This document shows positions 38,426 through 52,223 of a DNA stretch of 54,329 nucleotides, piece after piece; position 1 is the first letter of the stretch; every line of letters begins with the position of its first letter. The notes beneath the pieces are model-generated. The model was not told the DNA's origin. It searched no databases and saw only the letters and a list, made by a program, of their open reading frames with translations. The stretch is taken from the NCBI GenBank assembly GCA_007128895.1, contig SKWO01000008.1, positions 1 through 54,329 on the forward strand, in the 5' to 3' direction. Both the position numbers and the translations under genes were made by a program. The DNA is from Gammaproteobacteria bacterium. Its GTDB lineage: Bacteria > Pseudomonadota > Gammaproteobacteria > SKWO01.

Positions 38426-40918
38426 ATGCAGCTTTCTTGCACCGGATGCGCGCTTGTGGCCCAGGCAACGATCAAGAGGGATGGGGAATCGCCGCTGGCC
38501 CGCCTGCTGCGGCGGGCGCTTCGTGAGGGGGCGCTGTTCGTCTTTGCCGTTCTGGCGATCTGGCTGGCGCTGTCACTGCTGACCTATGATCCGACCGATC
38601 CCGGCTGGTCGCATAGCCATGAAACGGCCATGGTGGCCAACATGGGCGGTGTGGCCGGCGCCTTCTTTGCCGACCTCTTTCTCTACCTCTTCGGTTACAT
38701 GGCGTGGCTCTTTCCGCTGCTGGTGGCTTGGTGGGGCTGGGCGCTGTTCACGTTGCGCCGCGAGGCCGTGGTCGACGCTGAGGTCGAAGCGGTGCCGGAG
38801 AGCGCCGGTGATGCGCTGGTGGCGTTGCTGCTGGTGCGTCTCATCGGTTTTGTCCTGACCCTGACCGCCGGCACGGGGCTGGCCGGGTTACACCACCCTG
38901 AACCGGCCATGGCGATGCCGATGGCCGGCGGTGGTATTCTGGGCGACGTGGTCGGTAGCGGCATGGTCGGTCTGGTCGATTTTCTCGGCGCCACCCTCTT
39001 TTTGCTGGCCCTCTTTCTGACCGGTCTGACCCTGCTGACCGGCCTTTCGTGGATCGGGGTGATGGACTGGCTTGGCCAGCGGACACTGGCACTGCTGGCC
39101 CGACTGCGCCAAGGCGCGGGTGCGGCGGTGGAGCGCTACCAGCAAGAGCGGCAGGAGCCGGCGGATGCCCCGACGGTCGAGACCGAGTACCGTGAACCGT
39201 TGCGACCCTTGCAGCGCAAGGTCCGTATTGAGCCGAAGGTCGAGCTGCAGGCGGTTTCGGAGGAGTTGCCTTGGGCGGCTGAGCGTCCTGCGCCGAAGCT
39301 GGCTGCCGTCGCGCCTGCCGTGGATGAGGTGCTGGAGCTGCCGCCGGGCGTGCATCTGGATGAACCGGCCGACAACCGTCCCGGCTTTTTGCTCGGAGCA
39401 CGTCCTGAAGCCCCGCCTGAACGGATCGACTTTGATCGTCCACCCGGCGTCGAGTTGCTCGATCTGCCGAGCCGGCTGGTGGCCAGTCGCAGCGAAGCGG
39501 AGCTGGAGGCCATCGCCCGGCTGGTCGAGGAGAAGCTGCGCGACTTTCGCATCGAGGTCGAGGTGGTCGCGGTCAGTCCGGGACCGGTCATCACCCGCTT
39601 CGAGATGCGCCCGGCCCCCGGGGTCAAGGTCAGCCAGATCAGCAATCTGGCCAAGGATCTGGCACGTGCGCTGTCGGTAACCAGCGTGCGCATTGTCGAG
39701 GTCATCCCCGGCAAGTCGACGGTTGGGCTGGAGATCCCCAACGAAGAGCGTGAGCTGGTCCTGCTGCGCGAGCTGATCGAGTCGGATGAGTATCAGAAGG
39801 CCGGCTCGCCGCTGACCCTGGTGCTGGGCAAGGATATCTCCGGCCGTCCGGTGGTGGCCGATCTGGCGCGGATGCCGCATCTGCTGGTCGCCGGCACCAC
39901 CGGTTCGGGCAAGTCGGTCGGGGTCAATGCCATGATCGTCAGCATCCTCTACCGCGCCATGCCGGACGAGGTGCGTTTTATCATGATCGATCCGAAGATG
40001 CTCGAGCTCTCGGTCTATCAGGATATCCGCCACCTGCTGGCCCCGGTGGTCACCGACATGAAGGACGCCGCCAACGCCCTGCGCTGGTGTGTGGCCGAGA
40101 TGGAGCGGCGCTACAAGCTGATGTCGGCCCTCGGTGTGCGCAATCTGGCCGGCTTCAACAGCAAGGTGCGCGAGGCACGCGCATCGGGGCAGCCGTTGAC
40201 CGATCCGCTGGCCGACCCGGCACTGACGGCGCTGGGGGAGGCGCCGCTGCTCGATACCTTGCCCTTCATTGTCGTGGTGGTCGACGAGTTCGCCGATCTG
40301 ATGATGATCGTCGGCAAGAAGGTCGAGGAGCTGATCGCGCGTCTGGCGCAGAAGGCACGCGCCGCCGGCATCCACCTGATCCTGGCCACCCAGCGGCCGT
40401 CGGTCGACGTCATTACCGGCCTGATCAAGGCCAACATTCCCACCCGGATCGCCTTTCAGGTCTCATCCAAGGTCGATTCGCGCACCATCCTCGACCAGAA
40501 CGGCGCCGAGCATCTGCTCGGCCACGGCGACATGCTGTATCTGCCACCCGGCAGTGGCCACCCGGTCCGTATCCACGGTGCCTTTGTCTCCGATGAGGAA
40601 GTTCATCGGGTGGTCCACCACCTGCACCAGCAGGGCTCACCCGACTACATCGACGAGGTGTTGGCCGGTGGCAGTGAAGGGGAGGGCAACTTTTCCCCGG
40701 ATGGTTCGTCCAACGAAGAGACCGATGCACTCTACGACCACGCGGTGCGGCTGGTGGCCGAGAGTCGGCGTGGTTCGGTCTCCTGGGTGCAGCGCAAGCT
40801 CAAGATCGGCTACAACCGCGCCGCCCGCATCGTGGAGCAGATGGAGAGTGACGGTATCGTCGGCGAAGCACAGTCGAACGGGATGCGCGAAGTGCTGATT
40901 CCACCCCCGCAGGAGTGA
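38426..40918 (+). CDS. ftsK: DNA translocase FtsK
   Basis: A divisome-anchored DNA pump that resolves the terminus region. The N-terminal part has four membrane helices ([14 protein letters not shown] then [12 protein letters not shown] and two more), a rather short linker (about 220-330), then the RecA-like motor with Walker A G-T-T-G-S-G-K-S and Walker [12 protein letters not shown], and a C-terminal gamma winged helix. At 830 residues it is a short-linker form. Start is uncertain: ATG 38426 or GTG 38456, the latter fitting the usual N-terminal length. Confidence 0.95.
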   Translation: MQLSCTGCALVAQATIKRDGESPLARLLRRALREGALFVFAVLAIWLALSLLTYDPTDPGWSHSHETAMVANMGGVAGAFFADLFLYLFGYMAWLFPLLVAWWGWALFTLRREAVVDAEVEAVPESAGDALVALLLVRLIGFVLTLTAGTGLAGLHHPEPAMAMPMAGGGILGDVVGSGMVGLVDFLGATLFLLALFLTGLTLLTGLSWIGVMDWLGQRTLALLARLRQGAGAAVERYQQERQEPADAPTVETEYREPLRPLQRKVRIEPKVELQAVSEELPWAAERPAPKLAAVAPAVDEVLELPPGVHLDEPADNRPGFLLGARPEAPPERIDFDRPPGVELLDLPSRLVASRSEAELEAIARLVEEKLRDFRIEVEVVAVSPGPVITRFEMRPAPGVKVSQISNLAKDLARALSVTSVRIVEVIPGKSTVGLEIPNEERELVLLRELIESDEYQKAGSPLTLVLGKDISGRPVVADLARMPHLLVAGTTGSGKSVGVNAMIVSILYRAMPDEVRFIMIDPKMLELSVYQDIRHLLAPVVTDMKDAANALRWCVAEMERRYKLMSALGVRNLAGFNSKVREARASGQPLTDPLADPALTALGEAPLLDTLPFIVVVVDEFADLMMIVGKKVEELIARLAQKARAAGIHLILATQRPSVDVITGLIKANIPTRIAFQVSSKVDSRTILDQNGAEHLLGHGDMLYLPPGSGHPVRIHGAFVSDEEVHRVVHHLHQQGSPDYIDEVLAGGSEGEGNFSPDGSSNEETDALYDHAVRLVAESRRGSVSWVQRKLKIGYNRAARIVEQMESDGIVGEAQSNGMREVLIPPPQE

Positions 40919-40922
40919 TGTG

Positions 40923-41549
40923 ATGAGAATGAATCGATGGCTGCTGCTGCCCCTGCTGACACTGACCCTGAGTGCGCCGGCCAAGGCCGATGAGGCGCTG
41001 GCCCAGTTTCACGCCTTCTTTGACCAGCTGACCGCCATGCAGGCCGGCTTTCTGCAGACCGTGACCGATGCCCGCGGCCGCATTCTGGAAGAGGCCGAAG
41101 GGGAGATTGCCGTACAGCAGCCGGGACGCTTTCGTCTGGCCTATCGGCAGCCGCATCAGCAGCTCTACATCGCCGATGGTGAGCAGCTCTGGACCTATGA
41201 CGGCGAACTGGCTCAGGCCAGTGTGCGCCCGCAGGATGAGGCACTTGATGACACCCCCGCATTGCTGCTCAGTGCGCCGGAGCGGATCGGCGAACGCTTT
41301 GCGTTGATCGATCTGGGGCCGTTTGAAGGCTTCCAGTGGCTTGAGCTGGAGCCGTACCACCGGGATGGTGATTTCGAACGGGTACTGCTCGCCTTTCGTG
41401 ACGGGCAGCTGCTGGTGATGGACATGGCCGACCAGTTCGGCCAGTTTACCCGGCTGGAGTTTCTCGGCCTGCAGCGCAATCCTGAGCTGGATGCCGAGCT
41501 GTTCACCTTCGATCCGCCGCCCGGAACCGACATCCTCGGTCTGGAGTAG
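40923..41549 (+). CDS. lolA: Outer-membrane lipoprotein carrier protein LolA
   Basis: A 208-residue periplasmic chaperone that carries lipoproteins from LolCDE to LolB. The signal peptide covers about 1-23 (A-P-A-K-A before D). The mature part has the LolA half-barrel start F-x-Q-L-T-A-M-Q-A-G-F-L-Q-T and F-R-L-A-Y then G-E-Q-L-W-T-Y-D. It follows ftsK by 4 nt, the common ftsK-lolA-rarA-serS order. ATG 40923 has AGGAG at 40911-40915. Confidence 0.95.
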   Translation: MRMNRWLLLPLLTLTLSAPAKADEALAQFHAFFDQLTAMQAGFLQTVTDARGRILEEAEGEIAVQQPGRFRLAYRQPHQQLYIADGEQLWTYDGELAQASVRPQDEALDDTPALLLSAPERIGERFALIDLGPFEGFQWLELEPYHRDGDFERVLLAFRDGQLLVMDMADQFGQFTRLEFLGLQRNPELDAELFTFDPPPGTDILGLE

Positions 41550-41555
41550 GTCGGT

Positions 41556-42881
41556 GTGAGCGGCGATCTCTTTGCGGGCGAGGCCGCCGCAGGTCGGCCG
41601 CTGGCCGACCGCATGCGGCCCCGTAGCCTCGACCACTTCTACGGCCAGGAGCACCTGCTGGGTTCTGGCCGTCCGCTGCGTCGCGCCATCGAGTCCGAAC
41701 GCCCCCACTCGATGATCCTGTGGGGGCCGCCCGGGACCGGCAAGACGACCCTGGCACGGATGCTGGCCCACCGTGGCAACCTGCACTTTCTCACCCTCTC
41801 CGCGGTGCTCGGCGGGGTGCGCGAGATCCGTGCGGCGGTCGATGAGGCGCGCGCCGCACGCGCCCGCGGTGAGGGCAGCCTGCTCTTTGTCGACGAGGTG
41901 CACCGCTTCAACAAGGCGCAGCAGGACGCCTTTCTGCCCCATGTCGAGGACGGCACCTTCATCTTCGTCGGCGCCACCACCGAGAACCCCTCCTTTGAGC
42001 TGAACAACGCGCTGCTCTCGCGCGCCCGTGTCTACGTCCTGCGGGCGCTCGACAGCGACGCCGTGCGCCGGGTACTGGAGCGGGCACTGGCCGATGCCGA
42101 ATACGGTCTCGCTGGGCAGGTTACTGTGCCAGAGGCGCTGCTGGAGCGGTTGGCGCAGGCCGCCGACGGCGATGCACGGCGCGCCCTCAACCTGCTCGAG
42201 ATCGCCGCCGATCTGGCCGGGGTGGGGGGAGAGGTCGACGAGGCGACGCTGAACGAGCTGCTGGCCGGTGGTGGCAGCCGCCGCTTCGACAAGGGGGGCG
42301 AGGCGTTTTACGACCAGATCTCGGCGCTGCACAAGGCGGTGCGCGGCTCGGCGCCGGACGCCGCCCTCTACTGGCTGGCGCGCATGCTCGACGGCGGCTG
42401 CGACCCGCTCTACATCGCCCGCCGTGTGGTGCGCATGGCGAGTGAGGATATCGGCAACGCCGACCCGCGCGCCCTGCAGGTCGCCCTCGACGCCTGGCAG
42501 GTGGTCGAACGGCTCGGCAGCCCGGAGGGCGAGCTGGCACTCGGTCAGGCGATCACCTACCTGGCGTGTGCGGCCAAGAGCAACGCCGTCTACACCGCCT
42601 ACAACGCAGCCATGCGGGATGCGCGCGAGCACGGCTCGCTGGAGGTGCCGCTCCACCTGCGCAACGCGCCGACCCGGCTGATGAAGGAGCTGGGCTACGG
42701 CAAGGCCTACCGCTACGCCCACGACGAGCCCGACGCCTACGCCGCCGGCGAGCACTACCTGCCTGACGCATTGGCCGGAACGCGCTATTATTACCCCACC
42801 GACCGCGGCCTGGAGCAGCGCATCCGCGAAAAGCTCGACTGGCTGCGCCGCCTGGATGCGGCAGCCGGGGAGAGTGGATGA
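41556..42881 (+). CDS. rarA: Replication-associated recombination protein A
   Basis: A 441-residue AAA+ clamp-loader-like ATPase (MgsA/WRNIP1 family) acting at stalled forks. It carries [12 protein letters not shown], Walker [11 protein letters not shown], Walker [11 protein letters not shown] and the C-terminal tetramerisation region with [13 protein letters not shown] 41556 is the start, 6 nt after lolA. In most relatives serS follows directly; here two small genes intervene. Confidence 0.95.
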   Translation: MSGDLFAGEAAAGRPLADRMRPRSLDHFYGQEHLLGSGRPLRRAIESERPHSMILWGPPGTGKTTLARMLAHRGNLHFLTLSAVLGGVREIRAAVDEARAARARGEGSLLFVDEVHRFNKAQQDAFLPHVEDGTFIFVGATTENPSFELNNALLSRARVYVLRALDSDAVRRVLERALADAEYGLAGQVTVPEALLERLAQAADGDARRALNLLEIAADLAGVGGEVDEATLNELLAGGGSRRFDKGGEAFYDQISALHKAVRGSAPDAALYWLARMLDGGCDPLYIARRVVRMASEDIGNADPRALQVALDAWQVVERLGSPEGELALGQAITYLACAAKSNAVYTAYNAAMRDAREHGSLEVPLHLRNAPTRLMKELGYGKAYRYAHDEPDAYAAGEHYLPDALAGTRYYYPTDRGLEQRIREKLDWLRRLDAAAGESG

Positions 42882-42882
42882 G

Positions 42883-43188
42883 ATGCCCAAACTGTACGAG
42901 TACTTCGGACTCGTCATCGTGTTCTATGCCAATGAGCACGAACCGGTACATGTGCACGCCAAGTGTCAGGGGCGTGAGATGCGTGCCGAGATCGTGGTTG
43001 TGAACGGACAGGTGGTCGATATTCTTTACAGCCGAGTGGCTGGCCGCCATCCCTTGGCAGAGCGTGAACAACGCTATTTTGCCGAGCTGGTCTCGGCACG
43101 GGCAGAAGAGATTGTGGCCAAGTGGGTCGACTTCTTTGTACTGCATAAGCCGATCACCCCTGAGCGAATTACGCGGAGGCTGAAATGA
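42883..43188 (+). CDS. DUF4160 protein, putative toxin of a TA-like pair
   Basis: A 101-residue protein of the DUF4160 family: G-L-V-I-V-F-Y-A-N-E-H-E-P-V-H-V-H-A at the start, then R-E-M-R-A-E-I and a C-terminal helix W-V-D-F-F. The H-x-P-x-H-x-H motif near 21-26 could bind metal. DUF4160 genes are regularly paired with DUF2442 and predicted to be toxin-antitoxin modules; biochemical proof is lacking. The base composition is visibly less GC-rich than rarA and serS. It overlaps the next gene by ATGA. Confidence 0.85.
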   Translation: MPKLYEYFGLVIVFYANEHEPVHVHAKCQGREMRAEIVVVNGQVVDILYSRVAGRHPLAEREQRYFAELVSARAEEIVAKWVDFFVLHKPITPERITRRLK

Positions 43189-43466
43189 GCGATGCGATCA
43201 ATGTAGTGGAGGCAACGCTAGTGGCCGACCATGTGTTGGCCATTCGTTTCGATGACGGCGCTCACCAAGTTGTAGACTTTAAGCCTTTTCTGTCCTCGTC
43301 GCGCCACCCACAGATTCGCGCATATCTCGATCCGGCTCGTTTTGCGGAGTTTCGTATCGAATACGGTGAGCTGATCTGGGGAGACCATGAGCTGGGTTTT
43401 CCCATGATCGATCTTTACCAAAATACTTTGCTTCACCATTGTCCGCCAACCGTAGAAGCGGCCTGA
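43185..43466 (+). CDS. DUF2442 protein, putative antitoxin partner
   Basis: A 93-residue DUF2442 protein: V-V-E-A-T-L-V-A-D-H-V-L-A-I-R-F-D-D-G, then F-R-I-E-Y-G-E-L-I-W and a short C-terminal tail lacking the DNA-binding helix found in some longer relatives. Start ATG 43185 overlaps the DUF4160 stop. It ends 34 nt before serS, so the pair sits inside the operon and may be cotranscribed with it. The antitoxin role is inferred from gene pairing. Confidence 0.85.
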   Translation: MSDAINVVEATLVADHVLAIRFDDGAHQVVDFKPFLSSSRHPQIRAYLDPARFAEFRIEYGELIWGDHELGFPMIDLYQNTLLHHCPPTVEAA

Positions 43467-43482
43467 AGAGGCTGCCACCTGA

Positions 43483-44781
<1,299 letters not shown>

Positions 44782-44811
44782 TTCCGCGCCTGAGCCGCCG
44801 AGGCCGCCGCC

Positions 44812-45900
44812 GTGTACGCCTACGTCCTGCGCCGCCTGCTGTTGATGGTGCCGACCCTGCTCGGCATCCTCCTGATCAACTTTCTGGTGGTGCAGGCCGC
44901 ACCGGGCGGACCGGTCGAACGGGTCGTCGCCGAGCTGCGCGGCCACGGTATCGAGGCGACTGCACGGGTCGCCGGGGCGGGCGAGACGGTGGCGCGTGGC
45001 GGGGAGGGCGGCGAGAGCCGCTACCGCGGCGCGCAGGGGATCGACCCCGAACTGATCGCCGAGCTGGAGGCCTTCTACGGCTTCGACCGTCCGGCCCATG
45101 AGCGCTTCCTGCAGATGCTGGTCAACTACGCGCGCTTCGACTTCGGCGACAGCTTCTATCGAGATCGCAGCGTCATCGAGCTGATCGTCGACGCCCTGCC
45201 GGTCTCGATCTCGCTCGGCCTATGGACCCTGCTGCTGGTCTACCTGATCTCGATTCCGCTCGGCATCCACAAGGCGGTGCGCGACGGCAGCCGCTTCGAC
45301 CTCTGGTCGAGCGCGGTGGTCATCGTCGGCTATGCGATCCCCGGCTTCATGTTCGCCATCCTGCTGATCGTCCTCTTTGCCGGCGGCAGCTTCTGGGACC
45401 TCTTTCCACTGCGCGGCCTGACCTCGGACAACTGGGCGGAGCTCTCCTGGCCGGGCCGCATCGCCGACTACTTCTGGCACATCACCTTGCCGGTGCTGGC
45501 GATGGTCATCGGCGGCTTTGCCGGGCTGACCATGTTGACCAAGAACGCCTTTCTCGACGAGATCAACAAACAGTACGTCATCACGGCACGCGCCAAGGGG
45601 CTCTCTGAGCGCCGTGTGCTCTACGGCCACGTCTTTCGCAACGCCATGCTGATCGTCATCGCCGGCTTCCCGGCCGCCTTTGTTGCCGTGCTCTTTACCG
45701 GCGCGCTGCTGATCGAGGTGATCTTCTCGCTCGACGGTCTCGGCCTGCTCGGCTTCGAGGCGGCGATCAACCGCGACTACCCGGTGATGTTCGGCACCCT
45801 CTTCATCTTCACCCTGATGGGGCTGGTGCTCAACCTGATTGGCGACCTGATGTACGTGGCGGTCGACCCGCGCATCGACTTCGAGTCGCGGGAGGTGTGA
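44812..45900 (+). CDS. yejB: Microcin C-type peptide ABC permease YejB
   Basis: A 362-residue permease close in length to E. coli YejB (364). It opens [15 protein letters not shown], has a Gly/Arg-rich periplasmic loop (about 55-85), helices and the EAA loop [11 protein letters not shown], ending D-P-R-I-D-F. YejABEF imports peptides and microcin C. Start is GTG 44812, 30 nt after serS. The binding protein and ATPase are not in the window. Confidence 0.93.
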   Translation: MYAYVLRRLLLMVPTLLGILLINFLVVQAAPGGPVERVVAELRGHGIEATARVAGAGETVARGGEGGESRYRGAQGIDPELIAELEAFYGFDRPAHERFLQMLVNYARFDFGDSFYRDRSVIELIVDALPVSISLGLWTLLLVYLISIPLGIHKAVRDGSRFDLWSSAVVIVGYAIPGFMFAILLIVLFAGGSFWDLFPLRGLTSDNWAELSWPGRIADYFWHITLPVLAMVIGGFAGLTMLTKNAFLDEINKQYVITARAKGLSERRVLYGHVFRNAMLIVIAGFPAAFVAVLFTGALLIEVIFSLDGLGLLGFEAAINRDYPVMFGTLFIFTLMGLVLNLIGDLMYVAVDPRIDFESREV

Positions 45901-45901
45901 G

Positions 45902-46939
45902 GTGGCACTGAGCCCGATCAACCAGCGCCGTTTCGCCAACTTCCGCGCCAACCGGCGCGGCTGGTGGTCGCTGTGGCTCTTTTCGGCGCTCTTCGTGGTC
46001 AGCCTCGGCGCCGAGTTTGTCGCCAACGAGAAGCCGATCGTGGTCCACTTCGACGGCGGCTGGTACTTCCCGATCTTTGTCGACTACCCGGAGAGCGTCT
46101 TCAGCGGCGAGCTGCCGACCACCGCCTACTACCGCGATCCGTACGTCGAGGGGTTGATCCGCGACAACGGCTGGCTGCTGTGGCCACCGATCCGCTACAG
46201 CTACCGCACCATCAACTACGATCTCACGGTGCCGGCGCCATCGCCACCGAGCAGCGAGAACTGGCTCGGCACCGACGATCAGGGGCGCGACGTGCTGGCC
46301 CGGCTGATCTACGGCTTTCGCATCTCGGTCCTCTTCGGGCTGGCCCTGACCGTGCTCAGCTCGATGGTCGGCATCGCCGCGGCGACGGTGCAGGGCTACT
46401 ACGGTGGCTGGGTCGACCTCGGCTTCCAGCGTCTGGTCGAGATCTGGGGTGGACTGCCGGTGCTCTACATCCTGATCATCATGGCGGCGATCATCGAACC
46501 CAACTTCTGGTGGCTGCTCGGCCTGATGCTGCTCTTCTCCTGGGTCACGCTGGTCGGCGTGGTGCGCGCCGAGGTGCTGCGCACACGCAACTTCGACTAT
46601 GTGCGTGCCGCACGCGCACTCGGCCTGGGCCATGGCGCCATCATGTTCCGCCACGTCCTGCCCAATGCGATGGTCGCCGCGCTTACCTTCCTGCCCTTCA
46701 TCCTCAACGGCTCGATCACCACCCTGACCTCGCTCGACTTCCTCGGCTTTGGCATGCCACCCGGCTCGCCCTCGCTCGGTGAACTGCTCGCCCAGGGCAA
46801 GAACAACCTGCACGCCCCATGGCTCGGCATCGCCGCCTTTACCACGCTGGCGGTGATGCTCAGCCTGCTGATCTTCATCGGCGAGGCGGTGCGCGACGCC
46901 TTCGATCCGCGCCGCAACCAGGCTGCCCGTGCGGCTTGA
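45902..46939 (+). CDS. yejE: Microcin C-type peptide ABC permease YejE
   Basis: A 345-residue permease (E. coli 341). It opens L-S-P-I-N-Q-R-R-F-A-N-F-R-A-N-R-R-G-W, has the long periplasmic segment of YejE (about 45-115), then G-T-D-D-Q-G-R-D-V-L-A-R and the EAA loop R-A-A-R-A-L-G-L-G, ending F-D-P-R. It pairs with YejB. GTG 45902 begins 1 nt after the yejB stop. The expected yejF ATPase does not follow. Confidence 0.93.
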   Translation: MALSPINQRRFANFRANRRGWWSLWLFSALFVVSLGAEFVANEKPIVVHFDGGWYFPIFVDYPESVFSGELPTTAYYRDPYVEGLIRDNGWLLWPPIRYSYRTINYDLTVPAPSPPSSENWLGTDDQGRDVLARLIYGFRISVLFGLALTVLSSMVGIAAATVQGYYGGWVDLGFQRLVEIWGGLPVLYILIIMAAIIEPNFWWLLGLMLLFSWVTLVGVVRAEVLRTRNFDYVRAARALGLGHGAIMFRHVLPNAMVAALTFLPFILNGSITTLTSLDFLGFGMPPGSPSLGELLAQGKNNLHAPWLGIAAFTTLAVMLSLLIFIGEAVRDAFDPRRNQAARAA

Positions 46940-46970
46940 CCCGTGCCAAAGGCGGGCCTAACATGAAGTC

Positions 46971-48017
46971 ATGTCTCGGGTAACCACGCCAACACCGCAC
47001 TCCAGCCTTCACTTCGATCCGGTGGATGAAGCCGCCTGTCGGGTCTGGCATGAGAGTCTGGCACCCCTGTTTTCCGTGGAGCCCAACGCCGATGAGCCAG
47101 TAACGGCTGACTTCCAGGCGTTCCATTTGGGGGAGGTCATGCTGCTGCGTCTTCGCAGTGGCGGTCGCTTTACCCTGCATGGTCGCCGTGCTGACCAGGA
47201 GCCGTCGCCACTGCTTTGCCAGTTGGTCCAGGCCGGTGCGGTCAGCGGGTGTAACGGTGAGGCCCACTTCGCGCTGCAGCGGGGTGACATCGCTTTTTCT
47301 GATCTGGCGCAGCCACTGCAGCTTGATCTCGACGCCACCGAGGCGTTGCTGCTGCTGATACCGCGTGATGGCCTGTTCGGTCTGCCGGGAGAGGAAGATA
47401 GCCTGGCTGGGCGGGTGGTTGCAGCGGAACGGGGTACGGCGCAGGTGTTGGCCAGCCAACTTCGGGCCTGCTGGGCCGCACTGGAGTGCGCCGGTCAAGT
47501 CGAGGCCGCCGAGATGGGGGCGATGCTGCTCGGCGCGGTGGCCGGCTATCTGCGCCGGGTGGATGATACAACCAACGACGAGGGTTCGTCCTGTGGCTCA
47601 ACCGAGCAGGCGCGTCTGGAGGCGATCTGCCACTACATCGAACGCCATCTGGCCGACAACGATCTCGACGCCGACCATCTCTGCGCCCGCTTTCACTGCT
47701 CGCGCGCCACTCTGTTTCGCCTCTTTGCGCCGCTCGGCGGCGTGGCGACCCATATCCGCAAGGCGCGTCTGCGCCGCTGCTATCACGACCTGGCCACGCC
47801 CAGGCCGGGTGGTGAGCGTATCATCGATGTCGCTCTGCGCTGGGGCTTTTCCAACTCCAGCCACTTCTCCCGCCTCTTCCGGCAGACCTTCGGTATCACA
47901 CCCCTGGAGGCGATGGCACGCGCACATCGACCTGAGGGTGCGCCGACGGGGGACGCCGCACAGTCCGGCGAAGAGGGTGCGCTGCCCGCTGTCCACGGCT
48001 GGTTGAAAATGATCTAA
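46971..48017 (+). CDS. AraC-family transcriptional regulator
   Basis: A 348-residue regulator. The N-terminal ~200 residues resemble the AraC-binding-like domain (F-Q-A-F-H-L-G-E-V-M-L-L-R-L-R-S-G near 45-65), and residues about 220-315 form the double helix-turn-helix (C-A-R-F-H-C-S-R-A-T-L-F-R-L-F; I-D-V-A-L-R-W-G-F-S-N-S-S-H-F-S-R-L-F). The ligand and targets are unknown. It follows yejE by 31 nt in the same direction, so control of the yej genes is possible but unproven. Confidence 0.9.
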   Translation: MSRVTTPTPHSSLHFDPVDEAACRVWHESLAPLFSVEPNADEPVTADFQAFHLGEVMLLRLRSGGRFTLHGRRADQEPSPLLCQLVQAGAVSGCNGEAHFALQRGDIAFSDLAQPLQLDLDATEALLLLIPRDGLFGLPGEEDSLAGRVVAAERGTAQVLASQLRACWAALECAGQVEAAEMGAMLLGAVAGYLRRVDDTTNDEGSSCGSTEQARLEAICHYIERHLADNDLDADHLCARFHCSRATLFRLFAPLGGVATHIRKARLRRCYHDLATPRPGGERIIDVALRWGFSNSSHFSRLFRQTFGITPLEAMARAHRPEGAPTGDAAQSGEEGALPAVHGWLKMI

Positions 48018-48082
48018 TCCGTCAACAGGGTTGAGGCAGTCTGACAAGACCGCTCTGACGGGATTGGAGAGAATGCAGTCGT

Positions 48083-48202
48083 CGGGAAGCAATTCCCGTG
48101 TGGACGTCGCCCAAGTGGGCCCCCCTCACCAGCGGGCGACCTCCACGACAGCCAAGCTGTCCGCCCCCCTCGGGCGGCCCTTCGCGGGCCGCCCTTTTCA
48201 TT
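48083..48202 (+). ncRNA. Row of four hairpins ending in a terminator, possible small RNA
   Basis: Between araC-like and pgm there are, in order: a 6-bp hairpin with a GCAA tetraloop (48083-48098), a 13-bp near-perfect stem (48100-48112 with 48134-48146, one mismatch), a 6-bp hairpin (48147-48152 / 48156-48161) and a 9-bp stem GGGCGGCCC/GGGCCGCCC (48172-48180 / 48186-48194) followed by TTTTCATT. The last is a terminator for plus-strand transcripts. I see no promoter, so it may simply be a structured 3' UTR. It matches no RNA family I can name. Confidence 0.4.
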
Positions 48203-48226
48203 GGGGTATCCTCATCGTCACACGGC

Positions 48227-51877
<3,651 letters not shown>

Positions 51878-51886
51878 TCCACCTCT

Positions 51887-51924
51887 TTCCGTGCTTCGGT
51901 GCCGAGTGGCACCGAAGCACGGAA
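51887..51924. terminator. 17-bp perfect hairpin between convergent htpG and DUF2288 genes
   Basis: Bases 51887-51903 pair perfectly with 51908-51924 over a GAGT loop. No T-run follows on either strand, so it is an unusual terminator or an RNA-stabilising hairpin shared by both convergent transcripts. Confidence 0.6.
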
Positions 51925-51926
51925 CC

Positions 51927-52223
51927 TTACTCGATCTCCTGTACCAGCACCCAGGGGGCGGCCACGACTGCCCAGAAGCGGCTCTGCTGCTTGTGCCAGC
52001 GCTTGGCGTCGGCGCTTTCGGCCCGGGCCACCTGGCCCGTTTCGAGCCAGGCCGAGACGGCGGCCTTGTCGTCGCGCACCAGCGTGGCGGCTACGGCGAC
52101 CAGGTCGAGTCCCGGGGCGACCCGCACCACCACGCCACGGGCAAAGTGGCGCTGGAGCTCCTCCCAGCCGATTTGGCCGGTCTCGCCGTTGAGGTGGGCG
52201 ATCAGTGCGTCGTCGGTCGCCAT
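51927..52223 (-). CDS. DUF2288 family protein
   Basis: A 98-residue cytosolic protein of the DUF2288 family: I-G-W-E-E-L-Q-R-H-F-A-R-G near 21-33, V-A-P-G-L-D-L-V-A-V-A and the closing F-W-A-V-V-A-A-P-W-V-L-V-Q-E. Function is unknown. ATG 52223 overlaps the stop of the M16C peptidase (ATGA), so it is the downstream member of that operon; an ATG 21 nt earlier lies inside the peptidase gene. Confidence 0.85.
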   Translation of the reverse strand: MATDDALIAHLNGETGQIGWEELQRHFARGVVVRVAPGLDLVAVAATLVRDDKAAVSAWLETGQVARAESADAKRWHKQQSRFWAVVAAPWVLVQEIE

